The notes below the pieces were generated by a model. It did no database searches, was not told the origin of the DNA, and saw only the letters and a list, made by a program, of their open reading frames with translations. This document shows positions 18,358-27,282 of a stretch of DNA of 64,000 nt, piece after piece. This DNA is from Streptococcus suis (GTDB lineage Bacteria > Bacillota > Bacilli > Lactobacillales > Streptococcaceae). Within the stretch, counting starts at the first letter, position 1, and each line of letters begins with the position of its first letter. A program made the position numbers and the translations under genes. The stretch is from assembly GCA_022354845.1 (NCBI GenBank), contig CP031970.1, positions 744,001 to 808,000 of the forward strand, in the 5' to 3' direction.

Positions 18358-18450
18358 TTATCGAATAGTCAGTTCTTCATCTAGTGTAGAGATGTAGAGG
18401 TAATCTGTGGCTTTTGGAATATAATAGTTTGGAAGGTCAATTTCTATCAT
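18358..18450 (-). other. Possible 30-codon ORF, unassigned
   Basis: ATG at 18450 opens MIEIDLPNYYIPKATDYLYI and ends TAA at 18358; AGGA lies only three bases before the ATG. It has a plausible composition but could equally be the relic of a longer gene. I do not recognise it. Confidence 0.2.
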
Positions 18451-18494
18451 TTCCTAAATCAAGTGTTTATATATTATCAGAATGAACTTCTCTA

Positions 18495-18503
18495 TGCTAT
18501 ACT
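18495..18503 (+). promoter_or_regulatory. Extended -10 promoter, predicted leaderless
   Basis: TGCTATACT is followed by ATATCC and the ATG of the AEC gene at 18510, so the predicted +1 is the start codon itself. No Shine-Dalgarno sequence is present. Confidence 0.55.
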
Positions 18504-18509
18504 ATATCC

Positions 18510-19424
18510 ATGAAAGAACTTGAATTATTAACACGCGCTTTTAGTTTTATTTGCGTAATAGGTCTCGGTTACATTTTAAAAATCCAGGGAATAGTCCGAA
18601 GAGAAGATGCCACTATTTTTTCCACTCTGGTCATGAATGTAACTTTGCCAGCTTCCTTATTCATCGCCTCCTCAACAGCACAAGTATCACTCAGTCTCTA
18701 TCTCCCATTCCTTTTAGGAATTTTGTGTAATCTTCTTTTGAATCTAGTGGGATACTGGGACGCTAAACACTCTGGACATCAAGCCTCAGTCGGGCTAATG
18801 CAATTATCTGGATACAATATAGGTACTTTCACCCTACCTTTTGTTCAAGCCTTCTTTCCAGCGAGCAGTTTGCTAAGTGTTATCGTCTTTGATGCAGGAA
18901 ATGCAATTATGGTTTTAGGAGGAAATTACAGTATTGCAACTGGAATTGATGTAGAAAAAGAAGGGATGTCTGTTACATCATTTATAAAAAACATTACTCG
19001 CTCAATTCCGCTAATGGTATACTTAGTCAGTCTTTTACTAGCTAGTTTATCCATACAACTTCCACAAGAAATTCTCTCTACTTTGACGATTGCTAGCAAT
19101 GCCAATCCATTTTTAGCGATGCTGATGTTGGGAATCCTCCTTGATTTAAAACTGAATTGGAAGGAAATTGGTCGATTGTCCTACCTCTTGTTTCTGCGAG
19201 TAGGGGCCAATATCTTGATGGGGGCCCTCATCTATTTTCTATTCCCAATTGAGCAGTCTATGAAAATGATGCTTCTGGTGTGCTTAGCATCTCCAATTTC
19301 GGTCATGTCACCAATTTATGCATTAAAATTAGGAAGCCGTTCTGCAGAACCTGCGAATGTCAATTCCTTATCTATACTGGTTAGTCTTGCTGTGATGGTA
19401 CTTCTGATTTTTCTATTCGTATAA
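18510..19424 (+). CDS. AEC family transporter (auxin efflux carrier-like)
   Basis: A 304-residue membrane protein with ten predicted helices in two five-helix repeats. The GYNIGTFTLPFVQAFFP motif near residue 98 and the C-terminal region (SPISVMSPIYALKLG) match the AEC/malate permease family. Substrates in bacteria include malate and other organic acids; the one here is not defined. It stands alone, with the extended -10 directly before its ATG. Confidence 0.85.
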   Translation: MKELELLTRAFSFICVIGLGYILKIQGIVRREDATIFSTLVMNVTLPASLFIASSTAQVSLSLYLPFLLGILCNLLLNLVGYWDAKHSGHQASVGLMQLSGYNIGTFTLPFVQAFFPASSLLSVIVFDAGNAIMVLGGNYSIATGIDVEKEGMSVTSFIKNITRSIPLMVYLVSLLLASLSIQLPQEILSTLTIASNANPFLAMLMLGILLDLKLNWKEIGRLSYLLFLRVGANILMGALIYFLFPIEQSMKMMLLVCLASPISVMSPIYALKLGSRSAEPANVNSLSILVSLAVMVLLIFLFV

Positions 19425-19450
19425 AAAAGCCTTTGCTTGTGCGAGGGCTT
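19423..19450 (-). terminator. Terminator downstream of the DUF5684 gene
   Basis: On the minus strand AAGCCCTCGC-ACAA-GCAAAGGCTTTTTT forms a short stem with a T6 tail. It would end minus-strand transcripts that have crossed the BOX-like repeat. Confidence 0.45.
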
Positions 19451-19461
19451 AAAATCTATCT

Positions 19462-19678
19462 TGTACTCAATGAAAATCAAAAGTAGCCTAGTTTCAGCTA
19501 TCTGGGAGATCTTGAAGGTTGGAAATAGGGAGAACTGTGTTTGCGTCATTAAGCTATAGATATAGCTCTGTTACTTTCTCATTTCAAGGTTTAGTCATTT
19601 GATTTGGCTTTGATACATCGTCACTTTCGGCTTGTCGTACTCTACGATAGTGACTTGTTTCGCAAGTCTTATTTCCAA
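19462..19678. repeat. BOX-like extragenic repeat, copy 1
   Basis: TACTCAATGAAAATCAAA at the left end matches the reverse complement of pneumococcal boxC as I recall it. The right part (about 19589-19678) is nearly identical in reverse complement to 39692-39779. No coding potential. Such elements are widespread non-autonomous streptococcal repeats. Confidence 0.6.
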
Positions 19679-19682
19679 TATA

Positions 19683-20081
19683 TTAATCAATAAAGAATTC
19701 CTGCGGGCCTTGGTAACGACTTCCGTCATTGAAGGCTAGGAAGAGGTTGAAGATTGGTGTAAAGAAAACATACAAGACAGCTTGTAGGGCTGATAGTCCA
19801 AAACTACGGCCAAAAGAGTAAACCAGATAGATGCCGTATAGAGGTCCTACTAGTGGAATCAGTAAAAGGAGGATGAACCATCTTTTTTCATAGCCAAATG
19901 TGATACATTGTTGGATATAGAGATTGTAAAATGGAATCAATGATTTCCAACCTGCATAGCCTGCTTTTTTAAAAAGGAGGTAGTTTGAAATAGCAACCAA
20001 GATATACCAAATAACTGAGAAAAGAAGTGCTGTTCCCCAAATACCGATAAGAATACCTTGTAGTAATGTTTCGTCTGTCAT
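19683..20081 (-). CDS. DUF5684 domain membrane protein
   Basis: A 132-residue protein with about three to four transmembrane helices and the motif KKAGYAGWKSLIPFYNLYIQ, diagnostic of DUF5684. The C-terminal FNDGSRYQGPQ tail is also typical. The function of the family is unknown. It is single, flanked by pepT and the BOX-like repeat. Confidence 0.75.
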   Translation of the reverse strand: MTDETLLQGILIGIWGTALLFSVIWYILVAISNYLLFKKAGYAGWKSLIPFYNLYIQQCITFGYEKRWFILLLLIPLVGPLYGIYLVYSFGRSFGLSALQAVLYVFFTPIFNLFLAFNDGSRYQGPQEFFID

Positions 20082-20182
20082 AATAATTCTCCATTTCTAT
20101 TTGATAATTCCATTATAATAGTATTAGTTCAATAATACAATATATTTTTGCATTTTTTATATATTTTTTTAAACATTTTAAA

Positions 20183-20212
20183 AAATCGGCTATCATTTGA
20201 TAACCGATTTAA
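20183..20212 (-). terminator. Terminator of pepT
   Basis: Minus strand AAATCGGTTATC-AAAT-GATAGCCGATTTTTT: 12-base stem plus T run just after the pepT stop. Confidence 0.8.
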
Positions 20213-20215
20213 ATC

Positions 20216-21436
20216 TTATTTAGAAGTAACAATTCCAAGGATGACGTCAACAGCTTGTTCCATGGTTTCAAGACTAACGAATTCGAAACGGCCATGCATG
20301 TTTTCACCACCTGCGAAGATATTTGGCGTTGGAATGCCCATGAAAGAAATCTTAGACCCATCTGTTCCCCCGCGAACAGGTTCAATGAGAGGTTTGATAC
20401 CAAGATTTTCCATAACTTCTTTAGCAATGTTGATTGGAGTCATGTCTTTTTCGATGATTTTCTTCATATTATAGTACTGATCATGCAAGTGGACAATGAC
20501 GCGTGGAGTGTCAAAGTTGGCATTCATTTCCTCAGCAATGTCCAGCATGAGTTGTTTACGTGCCTTAAAATCTTTTTCCTCAAAGTCACGGATGATGTAG
20601 CTAGTTGAAGCGGTGTCAACACTACCTTCCATGTTCATCAAGTGGAAGAAGCCTTGATAGCCTTCCGTTTTTTCAGGGCGGTCTTCTTCAGGAAGAGCAT
20701 TGTGGAAGTCGATAGCTAGTTGGAAAGCGTTGATCATTTGATCTTTGGCTGAACCTGGGTGCACATTGCGTCCTAGAAAATCAACTTTAGCAGCTGCAGC
20801 TGAGAAGGTCTCGTACTGGAGCTCGCCTAGCGGTCCACCATCCATCGTATAGGCGAAGTCTACATCAAAATCTTCCACATCAAACTTGTCTGCACCGACA
20901 CCGATTTCTTCGTCAGGACCAAATCCGACACGGATTTCACAGTGTTTGATGTCAGGGTTCTGCACCAAGTACTCAATTGCTGTCATGATTTCTGCAATTC
21001 CTGACTTGTCATCAGATCCTAGCAAGGTAGTACCGTCTGTGGTAATCAGGGTTTGACCCTGGTAGTTGGCAAGTTGTGGGAAGTCTTTTGGATGCAATTC
21101 ATAGCCAGAAGTGCCCAAGGCAATTGAATTGCCGTCGTAGTTTTCGATGATTTGTGGGTTGACACCTTCTGCGTTGAAATCAGCCGTATCCATGTGGGCA
21201 ATGAAACCAATTTTGCGTGTTAAACTTGGATCAGTGGCAGGTAGTGTTCCTACCGCAAAACCATTTGGTAGATAGTGAACATTCTGTAAACCAATGCGTT
21301 CCATTTCAGGCAAGAGAATGTTTTGTGCAAACTCAACTTGATTATAGGTAGAAGGTGTAGTTGTTGAGCTTTCATCAGAGCGTGTATTTTCTTTGACATA
21401 AACTAAAAAACGGTCTAAAAGTGTAGGGTATTTCAT
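20216..21436 (-). CDS. pepT: Peptidase T (tripeptide aminopeptidase)
   Basis: A 406-residue M20 metallopeptidase releasing N-terminal residues from tripeptides in the cytosol. Zinc and catalytic motifs are intact: [40 protein letters not shown] and the C-terminal [23 protein letters not shown]. Starts after AAGGAGACAAC. It lies 9 bases downstream of the HAD gene and may be co-transcribed with it. Confidence 0.95.
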   Translation of the reverse strand: MKYPTLLDRFLVYVKENTRSDESSTTTPSTYNQVEFAQNILLPEMERIGLQNVHYLPNGFAVGTLPATDPSLTRKIGFIAHMDTADFNAEGVNPQIIENYDGNSIALGTSGYELHPKDFPQLANYQGQTLITTDGTTLLGSDDKSGIAEIMTAIEYLVQNPDIKHCEIRVGFGPDEEIGVGADKFDVEDFDVDFAYTMDGGPLGELQYETFSAAAAKVDFLGRNVHPGSAKDQMINAFQLAIDFHNALPEEDRPEKTEGYQGFFHLMNMEGSVDTASTSYIIRDFEEKDFKARKQLMLDIAEEMNANFDTPRVIVHLHDQYYNMKKIIEKDMTPINIAKEVMENLGIKPLIEPVRGGTDGSKISFMGIPTPNIFAGGENMHGRFEFVSLETMEQAVDVILGIVTSK

Positions 21437-21445
21437 GTTGTCTCC

Positions 21446-22261
21446 TTATTTGTTCAAAATATGTTTTTCAATGGCTTTTGCTACACCATTGTTTTCATTG
21501 GTATCTGTAATGTCTTGGGCAGTAGCCTTGACTTGTTCATTGGCGTTGCCCATGGCGATTCCCAGACCTGCAAATGCTATCATTTCAAGGTCGTTGTTGG
21601 CATCACCTATTGCCATAATTTCCTCAGGAAGAATACTGAGGCGGTCCGCTAGCTTTTTCAAACCAGATGCTTTGCTTGCTCCATCTGGTAGAATTTCCAA
21701 GAGATAGTCCTGTGAACGAACGGTGGAATAGCGTTGGCTGAGCAAAGTGTGATATTGATTTTCAAATGCATCAATGGCATTTTTTTCACCAACAAACATG
21801 GCTTGGAAGAAACGATGTTTACCTGATGTAGCCTCTGTAAGATCAATTGGTAATGGTTTCATACCAACTAATCCAGCATCTAAGGACACTGTCGCATTTG
21901 CTTGTCCTGCTAATACAAAGTAATCCTCTTCATCAAAAAGGGAGATTTGGACAGCATCACTAGTTGTGAAGGTACTGAGATATTCAACGTCTGAAATAGC
22001 TAATTCCTCCCAGTCAACTAAGGCCCAATTTTTTGTAGCATGTGTCGAACAACCATTATTGACAATGATATATTCTTCTTCCGTATCAAACCCTAGTTGT
22101 TTGACAAAGGGTTTGACGCCAACTAAAGGACGTCCTGTGCATAAAACCACTGTGACACCAGCTTTAACAGCTTTATGTATAGCGTCAATCTCTGCTTGTT
22201 TCAACTCTTTTTTTTCATTTAAAAGCGTTCCGTCCATATCAAGGGCGATGAGTTTTATCAT
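21446..22261 (-). CDS. Cof-type HAD-family phosphatase
   Basis: A 271-residue HAD hydrolase. The start at 22261 (MIKLIALDMDGTLL, nucleophile D8 and acid D10) follows a perfect AAGGAGG; the frame is open far upstream but without signals. Motif IV is GDANNDLEMIAFAG and the lysine lies before it. The large C2 cap (residues ~85-190) marks the Cof group, which dephosphorylates sugar phosphates or similar metabolites. Its exact substrate is unknown. Confidence 0.9.
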   Translation of the reverse strand: MIKLIALDMDGTLLNEKKELKQAEIDAIHKAVKAGVTVVLCTGRPLVGVKPFVKQLGFDTEEEYIIVNNGCSTHATKNWALVDWEELAISDVEYLSTFTTSDAVQISLFDEEDYFVLAGQANATVSLDAGLVGMKPLPIDLTEATSGKHRFFQAMFVGEKNAIDAFENQYHTLLSQRYSTVRSQDYLLEILPDGASKASGLKKLADRLSILPEEIMAIGDANNDLEMIAFAGLGIAMGNANEQVKATAQDITDTNENNGVAKAIEKHILNK

Positions 22262-22618
22262 AATATCCTCCTTGTATTCAATAAGACTAGTATAGCACAA
22301 ATCGGGAGAGGAATGATTGAAATAGTTAATCCTATTCTGTATAGTAAAATAGATTAGGTGATAAATGATTGAAATAAAAGTATTAATAAATAGAGCTATA
22401 GCAAAGATAGCAATGTTCATTGTGTGCCAAGAGAATCTAGCTTCACTTGGAAAACAAATCTTGGAGCATGGGCCACGTAAACCGTGTTTCAATAGGTAGA
22501 AATAGTTGATGAAGGAAAGAGAACAGATTGTCGCTTTTATCAAGATATTATTTCTTCAATCCTTTGGAATGAATAGCTCCCTTGTTTGGACATGATTAAA
22601 AAATTATAGACAGCTAAT
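22262..22618. other. Gap without a recognisable gene
   Basis: About 350 bases holding short open stretches on both strands, including a 28-codon frame at 22509-22595 (MKEREQIVAF...) and a hydrophobic minus-strand stretch (MNIAIFAIALFI...) that is open into the HAD gene. These could be relics of a membrane-protein gene; I cannot assign them. Confidence 0.4.
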
Positions 22619-22646
22619 GAACATCGGTTATTGGCCGGTGTTTTTT
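22619..22646 (+). terminator. Hairpin terminator before the SRPBCC gene
   Basis: ACATCGG/CCGGTGT stem followed by TTTTTT, directly abutting the next promoter. Confidence 0.6.
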
Positions 22647-22654
22647 GGTATAAT
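22646..22654 (+). promoter_or_regulatory. Extended -10 promoter of the SRPBCC gene
   Basis: TGGTATAAT with TATAAT at 22649-22654, 25 bases before the TTG start. Confidence 0.6.
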
Positions 22655-22678
22655 AAGAAAATAGAAGAGGAGTCACGT

Positions 22679-23149
22679 TTGAAGATTAATGTCCAGAAAG
22701 AATTAGATACCTATTTACTAACTATCTCTTATATTGTTCCAGCTGGTTTGGCTGAAACGTGGAATCTGCTAGCGACCGATTCTGGTTTTGTACGCTGGTT
22801 TCCACAGTTGAGAGTTGAGGGCGATAAGATGGTTTTTGAAATGGAAGGATTCTGTGAAGTGATGGTTCTTCTTGACTATCGAGAAAACCAGAAAATTGCC
22901 TACACGTGGGATTCAGCAATTGTTTCATTTACAATGTCTCAACTAGAAAATCGGACCTTGATTTCTTTTGAGGAACGAATTCCAGAAGATTTTGGTAATG
23001 AATTTGCGAACGCTCAAAAAGACATGACTGGTTGGCTCGTTCAGAACGAATGCATACAGGCGCTCTTACATCTAGAGGACTTACCTGAGCGCAAAAACTT
23101 ACGGGAGAAGTGGATATTGTTTTTAGAAGAAAAATTGAAAGATTACTGA
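22679..23149 (+). CDS. SRPBCC (AHSA1-like) domain protein
   Basis: A 156-residue protein. The start is TTG at 22679, preceded by GAGGAG; no ATG with a binding site exists upstream. The pattern (IVPAGLAETWNLLATDSGFVRWFPQL...) is that of an SRPBCC/START-like ligand-binding fold related to the Hsp90 activator AHA1 C-terminus. Ligand and role are unknown. The DUF2130 gene follows 15 bases later. Confidence 0.75.
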   Translation: MKINVQKELDTYLLTISYIVPAGLAETWNLLATDSGFVRWFPQLRVEGDKMVFEMEGFCEVMVLLDYRENQKIAYTWDSAIVSFTMSQLENRTLISFEERIPEDFGNEFANAQKDMTGWLVQNECIQALLHLEDLPERKNLREKWILFLEEKLKDY

Positions 23150-23164
23150 TTAGAGGAGAAAAAG

Positions 23165-24427
23165 ATGACTCATAATATTACCTGCCCTCATTGTGGGACG
23201 GCCTTTCAGGTCAATGAAACAGAATACAGTCAACTCTTAGCTCAGGTGCGTGGTGCGGAATTTGATAAAGAAATCCATGAACGATTGGCGCGTGAGACAG
23301 AACTATTGGCTCAGCGGGCTGAAAATGATTTGCAGGCTAGATTGAGTGATAAGGATAAGGAGATTCTGGAACTGACCGCAAAACTTGATACATTTGCTAG
23401 TCAGACGGAACTCGAACTCAGCTCTGCCATTTCTAAAAAAGACCAAGAAATCCAAGAACTTAAGGCTCAGTTGGGGCAAATCGGTCTTGCCAAGGACTTG
23501 GAGTTGCAGCAGGCGGTAGCTCAGGTGGAGAAGGAGCGGGATGCGGCGCAAAATGCTTTGGTTTTGCAGGAACAAAAGCAAGAGTTAGCCCTGGCAACCA
23601 CTCGTCAGGAGTACGAAGTACGGCTTAAGGCCGCGGATGAGCAGGTGGAATTTTACAAAAATTTCAAGGCCCAGCAGTCTACAAAGGCAATTGGAGAGAG
23701 CTTGGAGCAATTTGCTGAGGCGGAGTTTAACAAGGTTCGTTCCTATGCTTTTCCTCGAGCCAAATTTGCGAAGGACAACGATGTATCAGTGTCCGGTTCA
23801 AAAGGAGATTTCATCTTCCGTGATTTTGACGAGTCGGGTTTGGAATTTATTTCCATCATGTTCGAAATGAAAAATGAGGCGGATACGACCAAGACCAAGC
23901 ATAAAAACGCTGATTTCTTTAAGGAGTTGGATAAGGACCGTAGGGAGAAAAAATGCGAATATGCTGTATTAGTTAGCATGTTAGAGGCGGACAATGACTA
24001 TTACAATACAGGGATTGTGGATGTTAGTCATGAATATGAGAAGATGTATGTTATTCGACCACAGTTCTTTATCCAATTAATCGGAATTTTACGAAATGCT
24101 GCGCTTAATAGTCTGCAATACCAGCAGGAGTTAGCCTTGGTTAAGGAGCAGAATATCGATATTACTCATTTTGAAGAAGATTTGGAAATATTCAAGAATG
24201 CTTTTGCAAAAAACTATCAATCGGCCAGCAACAATTTCCAAAAAGCTATTGATGAAATCGACAAGGCAATCAAGCGAATGGAAGCTGTCAAGGCAGCCCT
24301 GACCACCAGCGAAAACCAGCTTCGCCTAGCCAATAATAAACTAGACGACGTCTCCGTCAAAAAACTAACCCGCAATAACCCAACCATGAAAGCTAAGTTT
24401 GAGGCGTTGAAAGGAGAACATAAATGA
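23165..24427 (+). CDS. DUF2130 domain-containing coiled-coil protein
   Basis: A 420-residue protein. CPHCG at residues 7-11 looks like half a zinc ribbon, residues ~30-190 form a long Glu/Gln/Lys-rich coiled coil, and the conserved DUF2130 block (GSKGDFIFRDF..FEMKNE..KNADFFKELDKDR) covers ~215-330. That block has the spacing of a restriction-endonuclease-like fold, so a nucleic-acid role is possible but unproven. The stop overlaps the next start (ATGA). Confidence 0.8.
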   Translation: MTHNITCPHCGTAFQVNETEYSQLLAQVRGAEFDKEIHERLARETELLAQRAENDLQARLSDKDKEILELTAKLDTFASQTELELSSAISKKDQEIQELKAQLGQIGLAKDLELQQAVAQVEKERDAAQNALVLQEQKQELALATTRQEYEVRLKAADEQVEFYKNFKAQQSTKAIGESLEQFAEAEFNKVRSYAFPRAKFAKDNDVSVSGSKGDFIFRDFDESGLEFISIMFEMKNEADTTKTKHKNADFFKELDKDRREKKCEYAVLVSMLEADNDYYNTGIVDVSHEYEKMYVIRPQFFIQLIGILRNAALNSLQYQQELALVKEQNIDITHFEEDLEIFKNAFAKNYQSASNNFQKAIDEIDKAIKRMEAVKAALTTSENQLRLANNKLDDVSVKKLTRNNPTMKAKFEALKGEHK

Positions 24428-24657
24428 ACACCATTGACCTAAATCTGCCTGTTGCAGAGATTATCAACCAGCACCCAGAAGTCAAGGAGATTCTGCTAGA
24501 GCTTGGTTTCAAGCCCTTGGCTAATCCAGCCATGCTCAACACAGTTGGTAAGGTGACTAGTCTGAGGACAGGATCTAAGATGACCAAGATTTCGCTAGAC
24601 CGTATTCAACAGGTCTTGGAATGCAACGGCTATGAGGTAATAGGAGGAGAAGTATGA
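24424..24657 (+). CDS. DUF1858 domain protein
   Basis: A 77-residue protein. NLPVAEIINQHPEVKEILLELGFKPLANPAMLNTVG is the DUF1858 core, also found fused to hemerythrin-like or radical enzymes. It overlaps both neighbours by four bases and so is translationally coupled to the DUF438 protein, its usual partner. GC content is visibly higher than in the surrounding genes. Confidence 0.8.
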   Translation: MNTIDLNLPVAEIINQHPEVKEILLELGFKPLANPAMLNTVGKVTSLRTGSKMTKISLDRIQQVLECNGYEVIGGEV

Positions 24658-25979
24658 AAGACCAACGGATTGATATTTTGAAGAATATTCTCTTAGAACT
24701 GCACAATGGTGCCAGTCCGGAGTCTGTTCAAGACCAGTTTAATCAGCATTTCACGGGAGTTTCTGCCCTGGAAATATCCATGATGGAGCATGAACTTATG
24801 TCCAGCGACACGGGGATCACCTTTGAAGATGTCATGGGCCTTTGCAATATCCACGCTAACCTCTTCAAAGGAGCCATTGCGGATGTGGAAGTGGCGGATA
24901 TGGACCAGGAGGGGCACCCTGTCTATGTCTTTAAGCAGGAAAACCTGGCACTGCGGGCAGCTCTTTTACGTATTCGCCGTATCATCGACCAGTATGGGCA
25001 GACAGAGGATGCGGAGCTGAAAGACCAGCTTCTGCAAGGTTTGACACGCCAGTTTGACCTTTTGGGGCAGTTTGAAAACCACTACACGCGCAAGGAAAAG
25101 GTCTTCTTTCCGATTATGGAGCGGTACGGTCATGATTCACCGCCTAAGGTCATGTGGGGTGTGGACGACGAGATTCGCGATCTCTTCAAGACGGCTCGAA
25201 AAACTCTCGAAAGCGGCGACCTAGTGGCAACAAAGGCCCATTTTGAAGTCTTTACCAAGGAATTTGAAGAGATGATTTTCAAGGAAGAGGCCATTCTCCT
25301 CATGATTCTGCTGGAGATTTTCACTCAGGACGACTGGCTCCAAGTGGCAGCGGACAGCGACGCCTACGGCTACGCCATTGTCAAGCCGACAGCCAAGTGG
25401 GTGCCCCATCGGGAGACTTTTGGGGAAATAGCAGAGCAGGCAGCAGACAGAGTTTCTCCGCAGCCAGCAGGGTCAAACCAGCAGATTATTGATACACCAG
25501 AAGGCCACTTCACCATTACCTTCACACCCAAGGAGAAATCGGAAACTGTTCAGGATAGGACCAGCCCGCAGACCTTTGGCAATGGTTACTTGTCTGTCGA
25601 GCAGGCCAATCTCATTCTCAACCATTTACCGCTGGAACTTACCTTTGTCAACAAGGACGACATTTTCCAATACTATAATGACAGCCACCCTGTTGAAGAC
25701 ATGATTTTCAAACGAACGCCAAGCCAGATTGGACGCCGTGTGGAGCTCTGCCATCCACCCAAAATCTTAGACAAGGTCAAGAAGATTTTTGAATTGCTCC
25801 GCACAGGGCAAAAAGACCAGGTCACCATGTGGTTCAAGTCCGAGAGCATGGGCAAGTTTGTCTATGTGGTCTATAAGGCAGTGCGTGATGACCAAGGAGA
25901 GTTTCAAGGCGTTTTGGAGTATGTCCAGGATATTCAACCATTTTTTGAGATTGATAGCGATTTTCATCGGGATATTTAG
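24654..25979 (+). CDS. DUF438/hemerythrin/PAS domain protein
   Basis: A 441-residue protein in three parts: an N-terminal DUF438 helical domain (1-80), a hemerythrin-like helical domain with metal-ligand pattern (FENHYTRKEKVFFP..E.YGHD.., and FTKEFEEMIFKEE, ~90-225) and a C-terminal PAS-type sensor (LSVEQANLILNHLPLELTFVNKDD..., ~320-435). It probably senses oxygen, NO or redox state through iron and a PAS ligand. It pairs with DUF1858. The gene is GC-rich relative to the window. Confidence 0.82.
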   Translation: MKDQRIDILKNILLELHNGASPESVQDQFNQHFTGVSALEISMMEHELMSSDTGITFEDVMGLCNIHANLFKGAIADVEVADMDQEGHPVYVFKQENLALRAALLRIRRIIDQYGQTEDAELKDQLLQGLTRQFDLLGQFENHYTRKEKVFFPIMERYGHDSPPKVMWGVDDEIRDLFKTARKTLESGDLVATKAHFEVFTKEFEEMIFKEEAILLMILLEIFTQDDWLQVAADSDAYGYAIVKPTAKWVPHRETFGEIAEQAADRVSPQPAGSNQQIIDTPEGHFTITFTPKEKSETVQDRTSPQTFGNGYLSVEQANLILNHLPLELTFVNKDDIFQYYNDSHPVEDMIFKRTPSQIGRRVELCHPPKILDKVKKIFELLRTGQKDQVTMWFKSESMGKFVYVVYKAVRDDQGEFQGVLEYVQDIQPFFEIDSDFHRDI

Positions 25980-26000
25980 TATATCTAGTTTTTATCATCA

Positions 26001-26320
26001 TTGAGGAGAAAAATAGGTAAAGATGGACTAGTTGAGGATTCAGTAGATTTTACTCCCATTCGTAAAAGCAAGGTGAATAAATATAGAGAGTTTTTGAAAG
26101 AAATTAAATTATTGGAATGCTCTACTCTAAAATTAGGAGATAAAGATTATCATGACGCGCCGTTGATATTCTCTTATGATATGATGAAGAGGAAGAGGTC
26201 GGTATTGATGAGGCGGTTACATATGAAGCAGCACCTTCTGGAACCATGCGACGTATTCACAAGGAACTTGAGAATTTGATAGGTACAACCTTTGGTAGTT
26301 ATCGTTTCTACGATGAGTGA
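26001..26320 (+). pseudogene. Frameshifted small gene, unassigned
   Basis: One frame reads RKIGKDGLVEDSVDFTPIRK... to about 26175, and a different frame continues as EAVTYEAAPSGTMRRIHKEL... ending TGA at 26320, as if a base was lost or gained near 26175-26185. Together they would encode roughly 105 residues. I do not recognise the family and no clear start codon with a binding site is seen. Confidence 0.4.
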
Positions 26321-26328
26321 TTGATAGC

Positions 26329-26354
26329 GGACCGCCCACTAGAGCGGTCTTTTG
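26329..26354 (+). terminator. Terminator upstream of truB
   Basis: GACCGC/GCGGTC stem with CCACTAGA loop and TTTT tail; it also overlaps the start of the truB promoter. Confidence 0.65.
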
Positions 26355-26363
26355 TGTTATAAT
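26355..26363 (+). promoter_or_regulatory. Extended -10 promoter of truB, predicted leaderless
   Basis: TGTTATAAT, then GAGAAC, then ATG at 26370; the predicted +1 coincides with the start codon. No Shine-Dalgarno sequence is present. Confidence 0.6.
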
Positions 26364-26369
26364 GAGAAC

Positions 26370-27248
26370 ATGATTTCAGGAATTATTAACGTTAATAAAG
26401 AAGCAGGTATGACCTCGCACGATGTTGTTTTTAAGCTCCGCAAGATTTTGCAGGAGAAGAAGATTGGTCACGGGGGGACCTTGGACCCAGATGTGACAGG
26501 CGTTCTGCCCATCGCAGTCGGCAAGGCCACGCGTATGATTGAGTATATGCAGGAAGAGGGCAAGATTTACGAGGGGGAGATTACCCTCGGCTACTCAACC
26601 ACGACCGAAGATGCGTCGGGCGACCTTGTTGAGCGGACGCCTGTTTTGGACATAGCAGAGCAGGCAGTGGATGAGGCTATGGCCAGTTTTGTCGGAAGGA
26701 TTACCCAGATTCCGCCTATGTATTCAGCTGTCAAGGTCAATGGCCGCAAACTCTACGAATACGCACGGGCAGGTGAAGAAGTTGAGCGTCCTCAACGCCA
26801 AATTGAGATTTACAGTTTTGAACGTACCAGCCAAATTGAGTTGGCAGATGACTGTGCACGTTTTACCTTCCGAGTTCGTTGTGGAAAGGGCACCTATGTC
26901 CGTACTCTTTCTGTTGACTTAGGGGCTAAGTTAGGCTACGCCAGCCACATGTCCAAGCTGGAACGAACTGGTTCAGCAGGAATGGACCTAGCGGACGCCT
27001 TGACTTTGGAAGAAATTTCTTCGATGGTAGCTGAAAATGATTTTTCATTTCTCCAACCTATTGAACGTGGTATCGGGGATTTACCTGTTGTAGAATTGAA
27101 AGAAGAGCAGGTGCAAGATGCTACATTTGGTCGATTTGTAGAATTGAATGCAGAAGCAGAGCGCTTAGCAGGCTTTCATGATGGTCAGTTGATTGCTATT
27201 TTTGAAAAACGCGACCAGCTGTACAAACCGAGCAAGGTTTTGGTCTAA
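26370..27248 (+). CDS. truB: tRNA pseudouridine(55) synthase TruB
   Basis: A 292-residue enzyme forming pseudouridine 55 in the T-loop of tRNAs. Start chosen at [13 protein letters not shown] (26370); the upstream in-frame TTG lies within the promoter. [15 protein letters not shown] carries the catalytic aspartate near residue 39, followed by [18 protein letters not shown] and the [11 protein letters not shown] binding motif. The first two thirds are GC-rich like the upstream genes, and the last part returns to low GC near 27005. Confidence 0.95.
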   Translation: MISGIINVNKEAGMTSHDVVFKLRKILQEKKIGHGGTLDPDVTGVLPIAVGKATRMIEYMQEEGKIYEGEITLGYSTTTEDASGDLVERTPVLDIAEQAVDEAMASFVGRITQIPPMYSAVKVNGRKLYEYARAGEEVERPQRQIEIYSFERTSQIELADDCARFTFRVRCGKGTYVRTLSVDLGAKLGYASHMSKLERTGSAGMDLADALTLEEISSMVAENDFSFLQPIERGIGDLPVVELKEEQVQDATFGRFVELNAEAERLAGFHDGQLIAIFEKRDQLYKPSKVLV

Positions 27249-27266
27249 GAAATTTCTCAATAACTG

Positions 27267-27275
27267 TGATAAAAT
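27267..27275 (+). promoter_or_regulatory. Extended -10 promoter of ribF, nearly leaderless
   Basis: TGATAAAAT (TAAAAT 27270-27275) is followed by seven bases and the ribF ATG at 27283, so the transcript leader would be zero to one base. No binding site is visible. Confidence 0.5.
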
Positions 27276-27282
27276 AAAAGAC

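Noticed and set aside
21446..22543. 365-codon version of the HAD phosphatase
   Set aside because: The HAD domain and a perfect AAGGAGG both start at 22261; upstream codons are not part of the family.
27249..27282. FMN riboswitch before ribF
   Set aside because: Only 34 bases separate truB and ribF; there is no room for the aptamer.
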